NCBI GenBank assembly: GCA_020086605.1
Contig: JACBWW010000003.1
Coordinates: 143,371-207,370, forward strand
DNA length: 64,000 nt
Direction of reading: 5' to 3'
Source of the DNA: Lanius collurio
Lineage: Eukaryota; Chordata; Aves; Passeriformes; Laniidae
Made by a program: the position numbers and the translations under genes. The notes beneath the pieces are model-generated. The model ran no database searches. It worked only from the letters and a program-made list of their open reading frames with translations, and was not told where the DNA came from. Every line of letters begins with the position of its first letter. The first letter of the stretch is position 1. This document shows positions 12,601-27,400 of the stretch, in pieces.

Positions 12601-15600
12601 TAGGGAAAATTTCAATAATTTGTACTTAATTCAATAATCTGGGCAGAACATCAGGTTGCAATAGAACCAGAAGACCATTTTCCTGTCACAGACACTCTGC
12701 ACTTCTGATAAAGTGTGAAAGTCCTGTGTATATCTACAGATACTGGTGCAAACACAGAAGATTATGGTAATGGTCTTGGTTGAGGGATCTGACATACTCT
12801 GAGGGACAATGACATACATTAAGAGGGTTAAAGGTTGATAAGTTCATACACAAAGTCAACATCATCATCAGTCTGATAGAACTTTATTATTTAACATCTT
12901 TATTATTATGCCATATGATTTTTTCCTTATAAATAGTAAATGTAGTTTGTTTTGGAATTGCATTTGTACAAGCATTGTATCTTCATGCAGATAGAATGAG
13001 TATTTAATAATGCTTATTTTATTTTTTATCTGGTTTTGCAAGACCTTTCAAGGACTTTACTTAAGTAATTTTATGGGGAACTTTTACCAGAAAAGTCCTA
13101 TATGAATTCTAAAATGTAAATAAGAAACAACTGAGTGTCTTAAAACACTAAAATCACATGTGAAACATAACTCCAAGGCACATTCTGATCTTTGTTAAAT
13201 GCCTAAATTAGGAAGGATCCATTAAAAAGGTTTCCTTCAAGCCTGATAGCTGAAACTTGCGTAGATGTGACCTGCCAGTGATGGAGAAGTTCCTAAGAGG
13301 AGCAGTGACTTCCCAAGGTAGAGCAATGAGAACTGAGGAGCCTGAAAGTTTCCAGTCCCCCTGAGGCATAAGAATGGGGCAATATTTTGATGCCTCACCT
13401 GTCTAGCTGGTAAATGGGAGCCAACCTTTGCAAAGAGATGGATGAAGAGAAAGAATGTAGCTGTATCTGGGTAGCTACCCTTTTAGTAACCTCAGCTTCC
13501 TATTGCAGCAAGGTAACTTTAAATCTGTATTTTGCATGTGCTTTTAATTATACAGTACACTGTAGCTGACAACAATAAAAAATGGAAAGAAATTACCATA
13601 AGAGCTACTAGTTATAAAGCCGAAAGTGACTGTATTGTTGGAATTAGGAGACACTGAGCTGTTTGACAGGGTGTCTGGACATGAACAGGAGCAACCAGAG
13701 TCAGTCAGAACTGCAGATGAATGCCCAGGCAGGGGGTCAGGTTTTCCAAACTAACAGGCAAACAGCTCAAACACTGACATGTACCAAAGCCACTAACAGT
13801 TAGGCCTATTTATAAAGCCAGAGGCATTCGATCCCACCTGCATGCCAAGTTTGGAGCCAAGGGCCGTGCTGCATATTCTGGGAAATCAGATTAAATTCCT
13901 GAAACGACTCAGTGCTGCATGCTGAAAGACCTTCTGGTTATTGTCTGTCACCAGGACACCGTGTGTGCCCGAAGATGTCAAGAAGCTAGAGGAAGTCGAA
14001 GGTGAGGGTGAGGTTTTCCAAGCAGGCAGTGGAAGCTGCTGCTGATAAGCCTTTCGTTCTGAAAGCCAGGCATGAAGTTATCAGCAAGCTGGTGGCATTT
14101 CTGCACTGAGCCAACTGCTACTAGAAATGCTTGGGGTTTGTAAGTGTGCTCTCTGTAATGAGGGGATGATCTGCTTCCAGGAACTGGCTGACTGTTTTAA
14201 TCAAAAAGACCCCTTGTTATTTACAAGGATATGAATGTTTCCAGTGCTCTTGAATTTTTCTCCCTCAACCTGATAAATTATGTGGCTTTGGCTTTTTGGA
14301 ATTAAAGGTTAGGTATTACAAAGCATTTATCATAGAGAAACACGTTCTTCTGCAGTAAATATATATATGGAGAGCAGGGGTTGTGTAAATAACAAAAAAA
14401 ATAGAAATAAAGTCTGTGAGAGGCTGTTTCTATCCTAAATAGACATGTCTTGCTGGTTGGTACTGCAGCAGTAAAACAGATGGTAGTAATGTAAGTTTAG
14501 TAGTGAAAAGGGAGCTAATACTGAATACTGTGCATGCCTTTGCAATATTCCTGTTTTAGTGTGAACTGGAGAACTGTTTAAACTATTCCAGCTGTAGAGA
14601 AGTATCCCAGCCCCAAGTAAATAGGAATAGACAGCACTTTATTAGGCTTACCTTTGTATTTCTTTCTTTTCTTAAAGTCAAGTATGAAAACTTCCCGAGA
14701 TTTCTTACCCTTCAGTGTGCAGGTATCAGTATGCAACTGTGAAGTTCCTGTATATATCTCTACATATTCAAGTTGTTTTCCTATGTGCAGTACTTTAAAA
14801 TCATGTAAACTTACCGCTCGATCTCAAAGTAGCTGCAGGAACAGCCTGAGCTTTAAAAAGAAATAGGGTGCCTGTAGCTTAGTTACTTGGGAGTGTTGCT
14901 TCTGAGAGAGACTTGCTGGTACAGTCTCCTGGTAAATTCAGTTCTTTGACCTTTCTGTCGAGTCTTTCAGAAAGCTTATCAGAGTTCGACACTTGTCCCG
15001 TGGGCATTTCAAAATTCATATCCTTCATTTTTATGCTGCACATCAGACCACAGTTCCCATAGAACCATACCAACAGATGGCAACTCCACCTGAAAGCTGT
15101 TATGCCGACATAGCACAGGGCAGCTCCACATGGAGAAACAACCTAGGTTTCCTACCCCCACTAGAAAAAAAAACACAAATAAAATGCACCAAAGCAAGCC
15201 ACAGTTGTGTGAGCAAGTTAGTAGCAGATTAGTGTAGCTGTGCTAACAAGACCTGTTGATGAGTAGCACTGCTGAGCTGAGGTACAGCCTGGCAGAGATG
15301 CAGCCATGCCATCTCCCTTTGTGAAATGGGATGCACTGTCAGTTTTCCTTTAGTGAACATTATAGGTACTGTTTCTTGGAGTTCAGATCAAAAGTAACAG
15401 TCCCCAAAAAATCAGACCTATATACCTGATGGCTCAGTACCTCTTTCTGCTCCATGTGCAGAAACCTCAAGATGTACCTCTTCTTGAAAAGCCATGAAAT
15501 GGAAAAATACAAATGGATTTGGCATCCTGATTCATGAACCCTTTAGATTAGAAATAATGAGAATGCAATGCTCTTTGTTATACCAGAAGAAAAGGGCCCA

Positions 15601-18600
15601 TTATGCTATCTCCATGATTAATAATATAAACTAAACCTCATTGTCTCAGTAGGTGAATCCTCTTTCACTTCTGCAAATATCTCTTTAAGACTAAATGCTT
15701 TTGTTTATGTGTACAAGGGTAGTTGGGAGAGCTTGACACTGGAAGCCATGCAGTTTAAAGAGAGGGAAAACATCCTCTTAGCTTTGCAGCCTACACTTCT
15801 AGTGTTTCCTTTCTCCATTTCTCATCTACATATTTTAAAACAATATTTATTAAACTTGTTCTATGCACACATTACACTGAGTTCCCTACTGAATACAATG
15901 TTAGGCTTTAGTTGTTGGAGCAAGCACTGCCCTCTTCTTTGTCCTCCTCCTCCCTCCCTTCACCCTGGATGTGATTGTGATGTGTGATCCGTCTGGAAGC
16001 AGAGCCAGATGGTCCTCACACAGAGTGTACAGTACAAGTCCTCCCAGTCTGGGATGGGAATTGGCATCGAAGCAAATTTGAGTTCAAAAGTTTAACTACC
16101 CTACAGTAATTTACACATCTGCAAAAAAACCGAGCTGTTCCTTGCTCTGTTCATGATACGAAATGGCCTTTCATGTTGGGACCACTCGTGAGGAGGATAT
16201 AAGGTCTACATGGAATTCAGTAATAACATCACCATAAAATTATGGATTTCCCTTGTTTTTAAAGCTGACAGAGGCTAGGAGCCTTTGAGTTGCTTTCTTT
16301 CCCTATGAAAATGAATCTTTGGGTTCTGAGTAATTTTTTTTATGCATTGTGAAATTCCCATGAAATGTGACACCTCAGGCTATGCACACTCTGTGTAAAA
16401 TGAGGAACTGAACATGAAAAATGCACATCCTTAACTACTGAGCAAAGAGTAAGTACTTGGGAAGTATTCCCAGGGGCCTTAAAAGCCACTGTGGATGTTT
16501 TATGCTTTAACTAATCAAACTTCATGAACAAGACTTGAAAACAATGTACTGATTCCAACTCATTATGAGTGTATTACAGAGTATTTCTGCCTTTTTGTAG
16601 TAATCTTGTAGCCTGAGAGTATCTCATTAGAGAAGGAGAAAATATGTAGAAAAAAAAAGACATTCATAAGCCAGCACAGACATGAATAATTGCACAGAGT
16701 ATACTGCTGCGGGTAATTTCACTATAAATTATTTGCTTTGAATATATGCTCATAAAACTGGTTAAAATATGGTTGGGAAATAGAGCTTGACTATTCTTAT
16801 TTTGAGATTAGAGGCTTCCACAGCTATTTGTGATAGTAGTTGCTAGGGTTCCACACAGAGTGTTCCATCCTGATACAGAATGAGGGAAAATTAAAAACTT
16901 TAAAGGTGAATTGGAAGAAGTAGGGTCAAATATGTAAGATAATTGAGAGGTGCTGGCTGCTATTTAATAAAGGTGATTATTGTGTGATATAAGGACATGA
17001 CAAAAATTAGGTTCTTCAAACATCTTCAGGTAAATTCCATATCCAGATACATTATCTGAAGTCACATATTAGCTCTGTCTGTCTGGAATCCTTGCAAACG
17101 TGAATGCGTATGGATTTCTCTCAGTCTCATTCTCCTAGGTGCAATCAGAAAACTGGACCAGTGAACTGTAAACTCTTAAAATACTTGATTACCATAAAGC
17201 AGTGACCTCCTTTTGAATCTCTGATCACTACTCCCGTCAAATACTAAGAAATTGTTGATGATTGAAGAACTTAAAAGCTAAGCCATAGGACTTGCATGTA
17301 CTATTAATTATTAACTGATCATAAAGGCTGTGTTCATATATATGTGCCCAAGAAAAACTGCAGAATACTCGTAGGCTGACAACAGTGAGGGATTATCTTA
17401 ATGAACACATGGGAATATTAATGTTTCTTTTCCTGCTGTGGAGGGTTTCTGCTTGCCTGTTCCTCTGTGCAGCCCTAAGGAGCAGCATGTGCCCCTCAGG
17501 AAAGAAGAAGTAGAAAATAGGTGCCTGTGTACATGGGTTGAATGAGAAAAGAGGGAAACTCTTTTGGCTGCCTTGTGATGGAGTATAAGGAGCAGCTTAC
17601 CTTCTGCCAGCACCACTTCCTATTTTCTTCCTCTGCCCTCTCCACCTCCTTCCATACACAGGACTGGAGACACTGATGGTGGTGTTGGGAGTGACAAGAG
17701 GAGAATGGGAGCTGGCGTCCCCCCTTCCCACATGAGAGTGAAGATTGTCAGTGGATGCGCAGGCAGGGACTGAGCAGACTGGGTAAGGCAGCAAATTCAA
17801 GGTGTCATGTAAAGGCAGACAGGCTATTGTGTCTTCCCTTTGCAAGCCAGAGGGAAAAGAGTTGTACTTGGGGGTCCCTGCCTGCAGTGGGGGGAAGCAG
17901 AGGTTTATCCCATTCCTGCAGTTTTATAAAAAGTGGGGTTTGATACACAATTTGTTAATTGTAACATGATTTCTTTCTCTCCATATTGTCAGACAATAAA
18001 GATTTTTTTTTTCTCTGTTTTCATGGTGTGAGACATTTCCAGCTTTTTCCATGTAAGTTCTGGGCACTAAAGCTTGTGCTATCAAGCCAGGAGAGGAGAC
18101 TATGCCTGCCTCCTGCACCCAAGCAATACAGGATCACTGGCCTGCACTAGCTGCTAAAAATACAGTAGCTCTGTTGTTTAGGGTGTGCCTTTCAATAATT
18201 TATCACTTTGAAGTTTCTTCACAGAGAATTTAGTGGAGACTTTACTGATGTAGGTGTTATGCAAAATAAGCCTCTTGTTTTCCTTTGCCTCTTTAATTTG
18301 TTTACAGTTCAAAACCAAATATTCTTCTGTCCTATGACCTTATAAGTGCTTTGGGTTCCCTGAAGTGAAGAAACACTAAAAATGCTGTTGTGGGTTGTGA
18401 GGAGTGCCATTAAATGGCTCTGCTGTTACAGCACATTGATTTGAGTCACTGAAGTGCTACTAAGGATATTCTGTACCTATTGTGTGTTTTAAGTAGCTTT
18501 ATTTAAATGACAGGTGGGGTCTTAAAGGACTTCTGCCAATACTGGGCAATATCCTCTTTCCTCTTACTTCACCTTCCTCCTTCTATGTGTTATCACCAGC

Positions 18601-19979
18601 CTAGACAAGGCTCTTAACTTGCTCTTACCTTCTCTGTCCCTCCCCCTCCCCTCCCAATTCCCTTCTTCAGAGACACCTCTGTGATTTTTAAACTTATGCC
18701 CCAAACTGGCTTCAGGTACAGCAGGGTTGTGCAGCATATAATCCTGATGAGCATCAAATATCAGTAGTGACAAGGTCCCTGTCTGCAGACTTTGACCTGC
18801 CTGTTCCCAATCTCAGTACCCTACCCCAGCATGCAGGGAGCAGTCTCAGGAGCAGACACTGTTTTTCACTCAGGCAAAATCCTCTCACTGAGCAAAAATT
18901 CTGCTTTTAAAGCTGCAGCTTCTGAACACGGTTCCCACATTCCTGAAATTCAGTAGTGGGTCACTATAAGCTTGCTTTAGTATTTAGGTCAATAACAATC
19001 ATGGAAACATTGACTGTATTGTGTATGAACTATATATATTGGTTGCTAATATATATTCTTTTTTATGTGCTTGTGATAAATGTTGGGGGGTTTTTGTTTG
19101 TTTTTTTTTTTCTAAGGTGATTATGGACAAATGCACTAAGAATACTTTTAAGATTGATAAAGAAAACTCTTGAAAATTAAGCATACCTGTCTGAGCTTAC
19201 TTTGCAGCCATGCCTGTCCCCTTTGTGTGGCAGCTGATCCAGCCTGTGATGGCAAAGGGGCACAGCTTCTTCCTCAGCTGCTCTGCTTCAGCCAGTGAGC
19301 ACCATCTCACCTGTGCACCTACTGAACACCTTTTAAATAGCTGCTCTTATCAGCAGCTTCCCCAGGCTTTGCAATTTATTCCATGCTATGCAAACACTGT
19401 TACAAAACGTTTTTTTTTTCCTCATGGATTTTTCTGTGGTTTGTCACTAGATGTTATCCAAGAGCTCAAAGGGCAGCATTATCTTTGTGAAGCAGATAAG
19501 GAAATGAGGCACTTGAAAACACATTCTGAATTTAGAGAGATTCAGTAACTCTTAAGTTCTGGTTTCGAAATTATCCTTGGGCTGGTTTTTTCAAACTTGA
19601 TATGGTATTCCTATTTATTAATTTTTAATCTTTACTCCTAGGGATCTTTTCCTATTCAGACTCTTGCCCAGTGTCTCCTAGTTTTCTTTCTCTGATCTTT
19701 CTCTATTTCATGTTTTTCCAGTCAACTTCCTTTAACTTACATCAGTCTCTCAGTTTATTTACATCATCAATCCATTCAATAATATTCATTATTTCTTTTA
19801 TATTGATTTCTTCACCAGTTTAAGCTGTCTTAAATCTCTTTTCCTTCCATCTCATCTTCCCACCTCTGCACTGTCTGTTCTGGGTTCTGACACCATTGAT
19901 AGTGTACTGAACTTGACAGAGGAATGTGTTCGTCTGAAAAATGGGTATGAGAAGGTGGATATTTTGCTATTGTTTTCGA

Positions 19980-19998
19980 TTTTTTTTTTTTTTTTTTT
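19980..19998 (+). repeat. T19 homopolymer run
   Basis: Nineteen T followed by ag. It resembles a splice acceptor tract, but no recognisable exon follows. Confidence 0.95.
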
Positions 19999-20138
19999 AG
20001 TACTGTTGAATTACTTGTTCCAGTTCTTAGTGGTGGGACACAAACTCTTGTGTCAGCAAAACCCTGATTTTGATCTGAGACAAACAAATAAGGGAAAGTG
20101 TTGCAATGCCACTATCAAGCATGTAGTCAAGCTTTGAT

Positions 20139-20161
20139 AAGATACCAAGCTTTGGTATCTT
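20139..20161. repeat. perfect inverted repeat, 10-bp arms
   Basis: Arms aagataccaa and ttggtatctt around a 3-base loop (gct). A short direct repeat (aagctttg) overlaps it. Confidence 0.95.
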
Positions 20162-23100
20162 CTGTACAATTCTTTCCTCAACATCACTCACATCAGCCCT
20201 AATCTGTGCATTTTCTCCAGCCAAATAGCTTTTAGTCTTTCCCATTATTTCTCTCATTTATCCCAGTCACTTCATCTCTTTTCATAACTCTCAGACACTC
20301 ATCAGGTGTCAGAGTTCCTCCCTCTTTCATTTCCGTGAACATCTCTAGGTTTAAATTTTATTTCCTTCTACATTCAGATAAGAATTCCTCTTATCAGCAT
20401 CTTATCAGATAGTTCTTTAAAACAAAATAAAAAACCCTCACAAGCTGCTGTTCTTACTTTGAATGCCTTGGCCTTCCTTGGAGGGCAGCAGCTGGGAGCA
20501 TTATGGGGATATTTTGAGCTTCAAGAATGGAGCATACAGAGGTTTCAGCTGATTGCACATGTTCAGTAGAGGCTGTTACATGTGTCAAACAACAGCTATT
20601 TCAAAACCTTATAGTCACACAAAGTTTGGGCACATTTTAATGTTGTCTGTATGAACTTTTTCACTGACATGAGGTTATAACTTTTCTGAGTATTCCAAAG
20701 AGCTCAAACTCCTAAAATATTCATCTTTCCAAAAACATTCTCAGACGTATTTTTAATTCCAGTGAAAAGTTTTCTTCCTCCTTTTTCCTCCTGCTTTTCA
20801 GAAACCCACCCCAAACATAATAAGCGTTGGAAATTTTCCATGGAAAAAAAGGTGTTATCTTTCAAACACCATTGAGAAAGTTTCAGTTCAAACTTAAAAT
20901 TATGGACAAGTAAACCCTGGAGTGCTTTCTTGGGAATTAACAGGCTATTTTAGAAACAAGCAGGATGTCCCATGTGGAGGGAGCCCTCAGTTTCACTTTA
21001 AATGCTGAAGATACATAGGAAACTGGTGTTTTATTGGCTAGAAGCATGATATCGCTTGTATAGCTTTACTCTGTCTTTAGCTGTAGTAATGTGAATTGAT
21101 GGGGTAACTACTAAAACAGTTACACTGAGAGTGTAATTGCTTGAGTTTTGCCTATGAAGAATTGACCTATTTTTAATTTATATTAAATATAGTGTTTTAA
21201 TGTTAAGTTATTCCATAATATCTTCATCATGAATTAGTAGAGTAAGACCTGATGGAGTAAATGTTTGTCTGAAATGCCTGTTAGAATCTTGCCTTTATAT
21301 CAATCTTTTGGAATATATAATGAAAGATAAAGATGTAGGAAGTATCAAATAATCCCTTTTAGCTAGATTACAGGGCAGAATTCATCTCACCTATTTCCAG
21401 TTACCTTGCCTCTGGTAGTTAGGTGGACTCCTTGAGCAGGAGAGAACCCATTGTGATTGAACCCATACACCCTTGTGACTGAACTGGATTTGATCCCTGA
21501 TTAGAAGTTTCATATCTCCTGTTACCTTTTGTTTCTCATTTTTTTTCATATGAGGTCATGAGTGTGTGTCTGAACTTAGAGCTTAACATGGAGGGGCTTG
21601 AGTATTTGATGTAATTTATTTCATTTTAATTGGAACTCTTCCTCAAGGCCAGTTAAGGGAACTTGGCAGAAACCATTTCAGACCTGTATGCTTCCTCAGT
21701 TCTGACAAGAAACCCATTGATGATGAAGAGTCTTAGTGTCTGAATATTGGTGATCATTTCCCTCAAACAATGACCTCATCTGTCTCTCCTTGAAGAAGTT
21801 GAATAAGCTGGTTTATATTTAGCTTAAAGAGAAGTATTTGTCCTTCAGTGACTTCCATTGCATTTGGTATGTGTTTGGAGGAAGAAGAGACATAAACTCC
21901 CATCATTTTGCTCCCAAGCTCAAAAGTCAGGGAGTATAAACACCTGAACTTCACATTTTCAGGCTTTAGAAATTCTGATGATGTGACATGATTATTGTTG
22001 TATTTGATAGGCATAGTCAGTGCTTATAGTCAAAAACCATGGTACTGTTATGTGTTTAATGGGTGTAATGGTTCCCTGAATCACCTGGTAAAAGGACAAG
22101 ACTATCTCTTTGATTTAAAGGGTTCAGGAAGACTGAGCTCCTGTATTTAGAGTCAAAGTTATGTCCTGTGAATGTCATCTTTCCCTAAGTCTCTATGGAC
22201 AAGTAGGAAATAGAATTCGTGAAAGAGCATAAGATTAGGAGACAGTTTGTAGTGTTTTATACTAATTGGACACACACTCTAGAAACAGCCACCCTTGTGT
22301 TATTCAAACCTTTAGCCATTCTAATTCTAAAAAAACAAGTTGGGAAGGATCTAAAAGAACAAGGTGGGAAAGGCATCTGGACCCACCTGCAAAATCAGAG
22401 TTCTTCTGGATCTCTGATAAGGACATGCAACGGTCTTTGTGTACTTGGGATTATCAGATTGGTCAGGACAGGGGTCTTCCTGCCCCACAGGACTTGGTCA
22501 AAAAAAGTCCTATGTTCTCTGCTGTGTTCCTCTGGAACTGAATGATACCCAAAGCCATGCATTGTCAAAGGCTGGGCTTGGTCACTTTCCATGACTGGCA
22601 TTCACAAATGGCAGAAGTGTTTTTTCAAAGGAGTTTTAGCCTCATTGCCTCAGTTAAAGGAAGACCTGAGTAGGTCTTGTGGGAGAGCAAGCCTGAATCC
22701 TATTCACTAAGCTATGCCAGCAAAGCCAGCTTTTTGCCAACAAAACCATAGTGTGTGTCTTCCAAATCTGGCAACCAGAGTGGTTGGATGTGCCACCTAA
22801 AGCCGAATTCATTGCTCACAGTGACCCATGTTGGCCCAGGGCTGGTTGGTTGAGTACCATGGACAGGGGCAGCTCAGCCACAGACGGGTCAGGACTTGGG
22901 GCTTAAAAGCCTTGTTGGAAAACACCTTGTATGCCTGCACAGTTGGTGCCAAATCAGTTATTACTGAGTGCATGCAAAACCTCCTGAGCTTTTTTTTCAC
23001 AGGCATTCCCTATTTAGTCCTCCTATGCAATTGTGTTTGGTCCAGAATTATGCAAGGCTCTTAAAATGCTAATAGATTTTAAAGAAACCTACCCCTGCCT

Positions 23101-23559
23101 GTATCTTTGAGAAAGTACTACAGGTGTTCATGGAGTCCTCTCTTGGAGTATTTTCCACACGATGGTGAGAAAACCCTTTTTGAATGCCTATTGGAATGAA
23201 TTTCAGGAAGTCATGGCCTGCACTCTTTATGTGATATTTCATTTACCTCAGAGATCAACCATTGATCTTTAATGACCTCTGTCCCCAGTGGTATTAGAAC
23301 TTCATGTGAGCTAACTTGTAGTGGAACTATTGACAGGCTTTTTCCAGATGTGTATCAGAATATATTGCTTGGTTATAATCAGACAGATGTTTGCTTGTGG
23401 TTAACCAGAAAGGGCGGTTCTAAGATGCATGCCCTTGCAAAAGTTGTGGCAGAAAAAAACCATGTTGGGGCTTCTGTTTGAGCTTTTCTTTATCCTGAAA
23501 TATTTCACTACTGGCATTTGACATCATGTGCTTGTTTCAGACAAGACCGAGTACAACAC

Positions 23560-23560
<1 letters not shown>

Positions 23561-23635
<75 letters not shown>
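23561..23635 (+). repeat. (GATA)n microsatellite
   Basis: About 18.7 uninterrupted GATA units, followed by a degenerate gatggatg end. On the other strand it reads (TATC)n. Perfect arrays of this length are usually polymorphic. It lies deep in the 35 kb FHOD3 intron. Confidence 0.98.
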
Positions 23636-24402
23636 GGATGTATAAGATATATTTGGGCAAGGAAAGCAGTGTGAACTTGGGTGACTGAAGCTCCTTATTC
23701 CTCATAAACTGTAAGGATAAAATGTGAAATGCTCAAGTACCCCGTGAGTACCTGAAGAATAATTAATGGTTACGCTCAAGAATCTGAAATTTCTTGGTAT
23801 GGTGAATATGAATGAGGCAACACATATTCTCTATTTGATTTATGTGTTCTTCCCCCATTCTGCACTTGCAATTGTCAGGGAAACAGAGGAGTGTTATGCC
23901 TTTGTGCAGGGCACTGCGAAGAGCCATGCACCACATCATGGTGGATCCAGGGGGAATGATCCATGCTTGAGCACAGCTTCAGCACTGTCACCAGTACATG
24001 GGCTCTGACACAGTGCCTCAAAATTTTATTTCTCCTGAAGCCTATGGAGGGGCATGACAGTGACAATGTTGGTTTTTGAATTAAACATATGTATGAATTA
24101 GGGTGAAAGTAAGCTACTGGGACCTATTTATAGCTAGGTTGCTGGTTTTCCCAGCATGTGTTTTCAGTAGCAGGTTTTGCCTGCGTAAGTGAGGGAGAGC
24201 ATGGTGGACATCAATGCTTCAAGTTGTAAGATAAGCTTACATAACATTGAATTATTAGATATAAAATGTGCTGGATTGTCTGCATTTGCAGAATGTTTTC
24301 TGCGTGGAAGAGGTGTAATATTTCTAAGTTTTACACTGCAGTCAAAAGACCAAGAAGCAGGAAGGAGATTGTCTGCTAGTGATACTACTCCAAACCTGAG
24401 CT

Positions 24403-24481
24403 TGTAGTTAAAACATAATCAGGTTGCTGTAGAGTTAAAACATAAACAGGTTGCAGTGGAGTTATAACATTAACAGGTTGC
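24403..24481 (+). repeat. three-copy 27-bp tandem repeat
   Basis: Three adjacent units at 24403-24427 (25 bases, 2-base deletion), 24428-24454 and 24455-24481. The core is gttaaaacataaacaggttgc with a few substitutions per copy. Divergence among the copies suggests an older expansion than the 37-bp and 43-bp duplications elsewhere in the window. Confidence 0.95.
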
Positions 24482-27400
24482 TCCTCCTTATGAGGTGATG
24501 GTGCAAGAAAAACTGTTTTTTTCTGATTGCAAATTACCCTTAAAAGAGCTGCTTCAGCATACAGGCATGAGGTGTGTGCATCACAACCAAGTTCCACAGT
24601 TCTGCCTTTAAATGTTGTAAACCAGAATGATTCTTACCAGCAGTAATTTACAAAGTTTTATTTCAATCTAGATTAGGATCTGATGGTCTTGATTGTGCTT
24701 TTGTTTATTGTACTGACATGAATAGGAGTTAACTCTTAGCATGTGTGTGAAATACAAATTTGGTCCAGAATCTTAAATAATTAAAAATAAGAGTCTTCCA
24801 AGTCTTCCATATTTATTTGCCTGCCTCTTGTAATGTTCAAGCAAACAAAACCACAGCAGTCTTGATAAATATGTTCATATTGAAAAAGTAATCTTTATTT
24901 TTCCTGCATGTTATATTGATGTTTACTGGCCATTTTTCTTTTCAAAAGAAACCATGAAACACAAGAGCTTTTTTTTATGTAAATGCCCTGGAGTTTGTTA
25001 AAAATAATCAGGATAATGCAGTGCTGCTTTAGCTGAAGAGCTCATTTTTCAGTTGTGTTTTTTCATGTTTATTTATAAGTTAAAAAAAAAAAAAGTCTTT
25101 AGATTAAAACAGCAGATTACTTGGTTATCCTGTGAGAACACAAACACATGACTATACATAATAAAATGCCTGTACATGTCTTATTATATACTTCATATAC
25201 AATACATAGGACTGTGATTTCTCTAAATAGAGTGATTGATTATTTTGGATTGGTATTTCTGGTTTTTCCCCCAACACTTGTGTTCATGACAAGAACCACA
25301 TTGTATTTGAGGCCTTTTTTATATGTGGCTAATAACTTGAAAGAATTTCAAATCTATATTCTTCTTGCTGCTAATGAAGAACATTGCACGCTATATTTTT
25401 GGAAATTCTCCTTTTTTTTATTTTTCCAGCCAAATGAAATTCAGAGAGCTTTTAGTCAAAGAAACAAAAATTTAAGTTTTTAATTTCCTCTTCTTGATGA
25501 TTCACATGTTCTTTACGTCATCATTACTGCCAGCAGATAAGATCCAGCAAATCAAAATCATAAAGAGAGCTTTGCTTTTACAAAGCAATATTCCCACTGT
25601 AACAGGCGCTAAGATTTCCTCTGGCATCTCTTTGCAATAGTGCAGGCTATTATATATGTCTGTCAGTGAAAAGACAGCCTCAGCTGCCTCTACTCTAGCT
25701 GGAAGAACATGGGGAAAACATTAGTTTCCTATTCCAAAAGAGCAGAACAAAATGTCATTCTGTCCCTGTCCTTCTGCACTATTGCCAGCTGTTCCCATAT
25801 TCCACAATGTCCACTCCACTGGTCTAGAACATGTTAAATTCACTGGTTTATTATTAATTTGTTGGGTCTGAAATTCTTTCAGTTCTTGATCCATTTATTC
25901 ATGGACATGCATAAACAGCAGCAGCAGTACAAAGTTAAGTGGCTCCATTGAGTGGGAGAGGGAAGTCATCTCCCAGTGGCAGCATGGGCTATTTCAGAGT
26001 GCCAAGTGGAATTCTTACTTCAGGGACGTCTGCTGCCTTAGGGAGGTGCTCATACTGTGGGTATGTGGGCTCTCACTGTGTTTCTGGAGTTATTTCTCAG
26101 AAGGTGCCACCAGTTTTATTAGAGACTGGGTAAAGAAAGGGAAGAATGTCTTAATTATTATTTTTCTTCACTTCTTTGGAAAAAGGAATAGAGATGAAGT
26201 ATTTATGCTTTTCAACACTGTACACCTAACACAGCTAAATGAAGAAGGTAAGTTCCCTAGGGCCACTGGGTGACTGACAGAGACAGAGAGACTGCTCAAG
26301 AAAACCGTGAAGAGGAAAGTCCAGTTTTTATTCATATGTTTCAGGAGAGCAGCCAGAGAATCACTTAGGTACCTAAGGCCAGCTGATACTTCGAGAGATG
26401 ACTGCTGGGAAGAAAGTGTTGAATTCATCTAAAGCAAGCCAATGAACTTGTAAATCCTTTCAAAATAACGGCACAATGCATAATAGGCGTAATATTTGTA
26501 TTAGAGTACATCAGAGAGAAGAGGGTGGTAGATACCCACAGGAATTCATATACCTTTTTCTAAGTACTCAAATGTGAAGCAGGATTAAGGTTGTTACAGG
26601 TTTGCTTTTCTTTATCAGATTAAGTTATTAGTGTGTGTTGTGAGGCACAGATTACAGCTACTTTCCATTTTATTTGACATCTAACTCTTTTCAGGAGCAA
26701 TGTATCAAATAGGATCTCATTGCTCAAGGCGAAGGAAAATTGACACCCATTCTTTGAATCCAGTTCTACTCAGGTTTTTGAGATGCAAAATCCAAAGCAA
26801 AAGAAGTTCTCTAGTGCATTACAGATGTTGACTGGGAAAGATGGCAAAATGCCCTTCCTGCCATCCTTATTACCATGGCTAACCCATTCTGCCCCTTCAG
26901 GTTTGAACTGTTTCAGGTTTGCCTCCTAAGAATCAGAGATGGTGTTGTCCTGTGGGTATTCCTAATACAGTGGTGAGTCCATTGGTTCCTGCCTTTTTTT
27001 AGTGTGATTTTCTTTCATAGGATAGTGAAGCTAGCACTGTACTGGCCGGAGAGTTGTGGACTACTTCTCCAGGGTTATATGTATGATTGGTGTCTGTGTC
27101 AGAATTACTAAATTTTTGGTCTCAAAATAAAGCTTTTGTCTAGCAGTCTTGGGTCCCCCTTAAGCAAAAAGTAACCTTTAAAAATGGCAGCTGACTCTCT
27201 ACCTCAGACCTTTCTGTTGCACTTAAAAAAAAAAGTCCCTGACTAAATCACCATGAAATTTAATTTGTGTTATTAGTGCTGTGTTCATGTTACCCTCTGT
27301 TCTGCCAGGCTTCCTACTTTGAATGAGACAGGTCCCATAAAACAAAATCTTGCTTTCCAACACTGAGTGCTGATAAGTCATGCAGACTACAACGAGCAAC

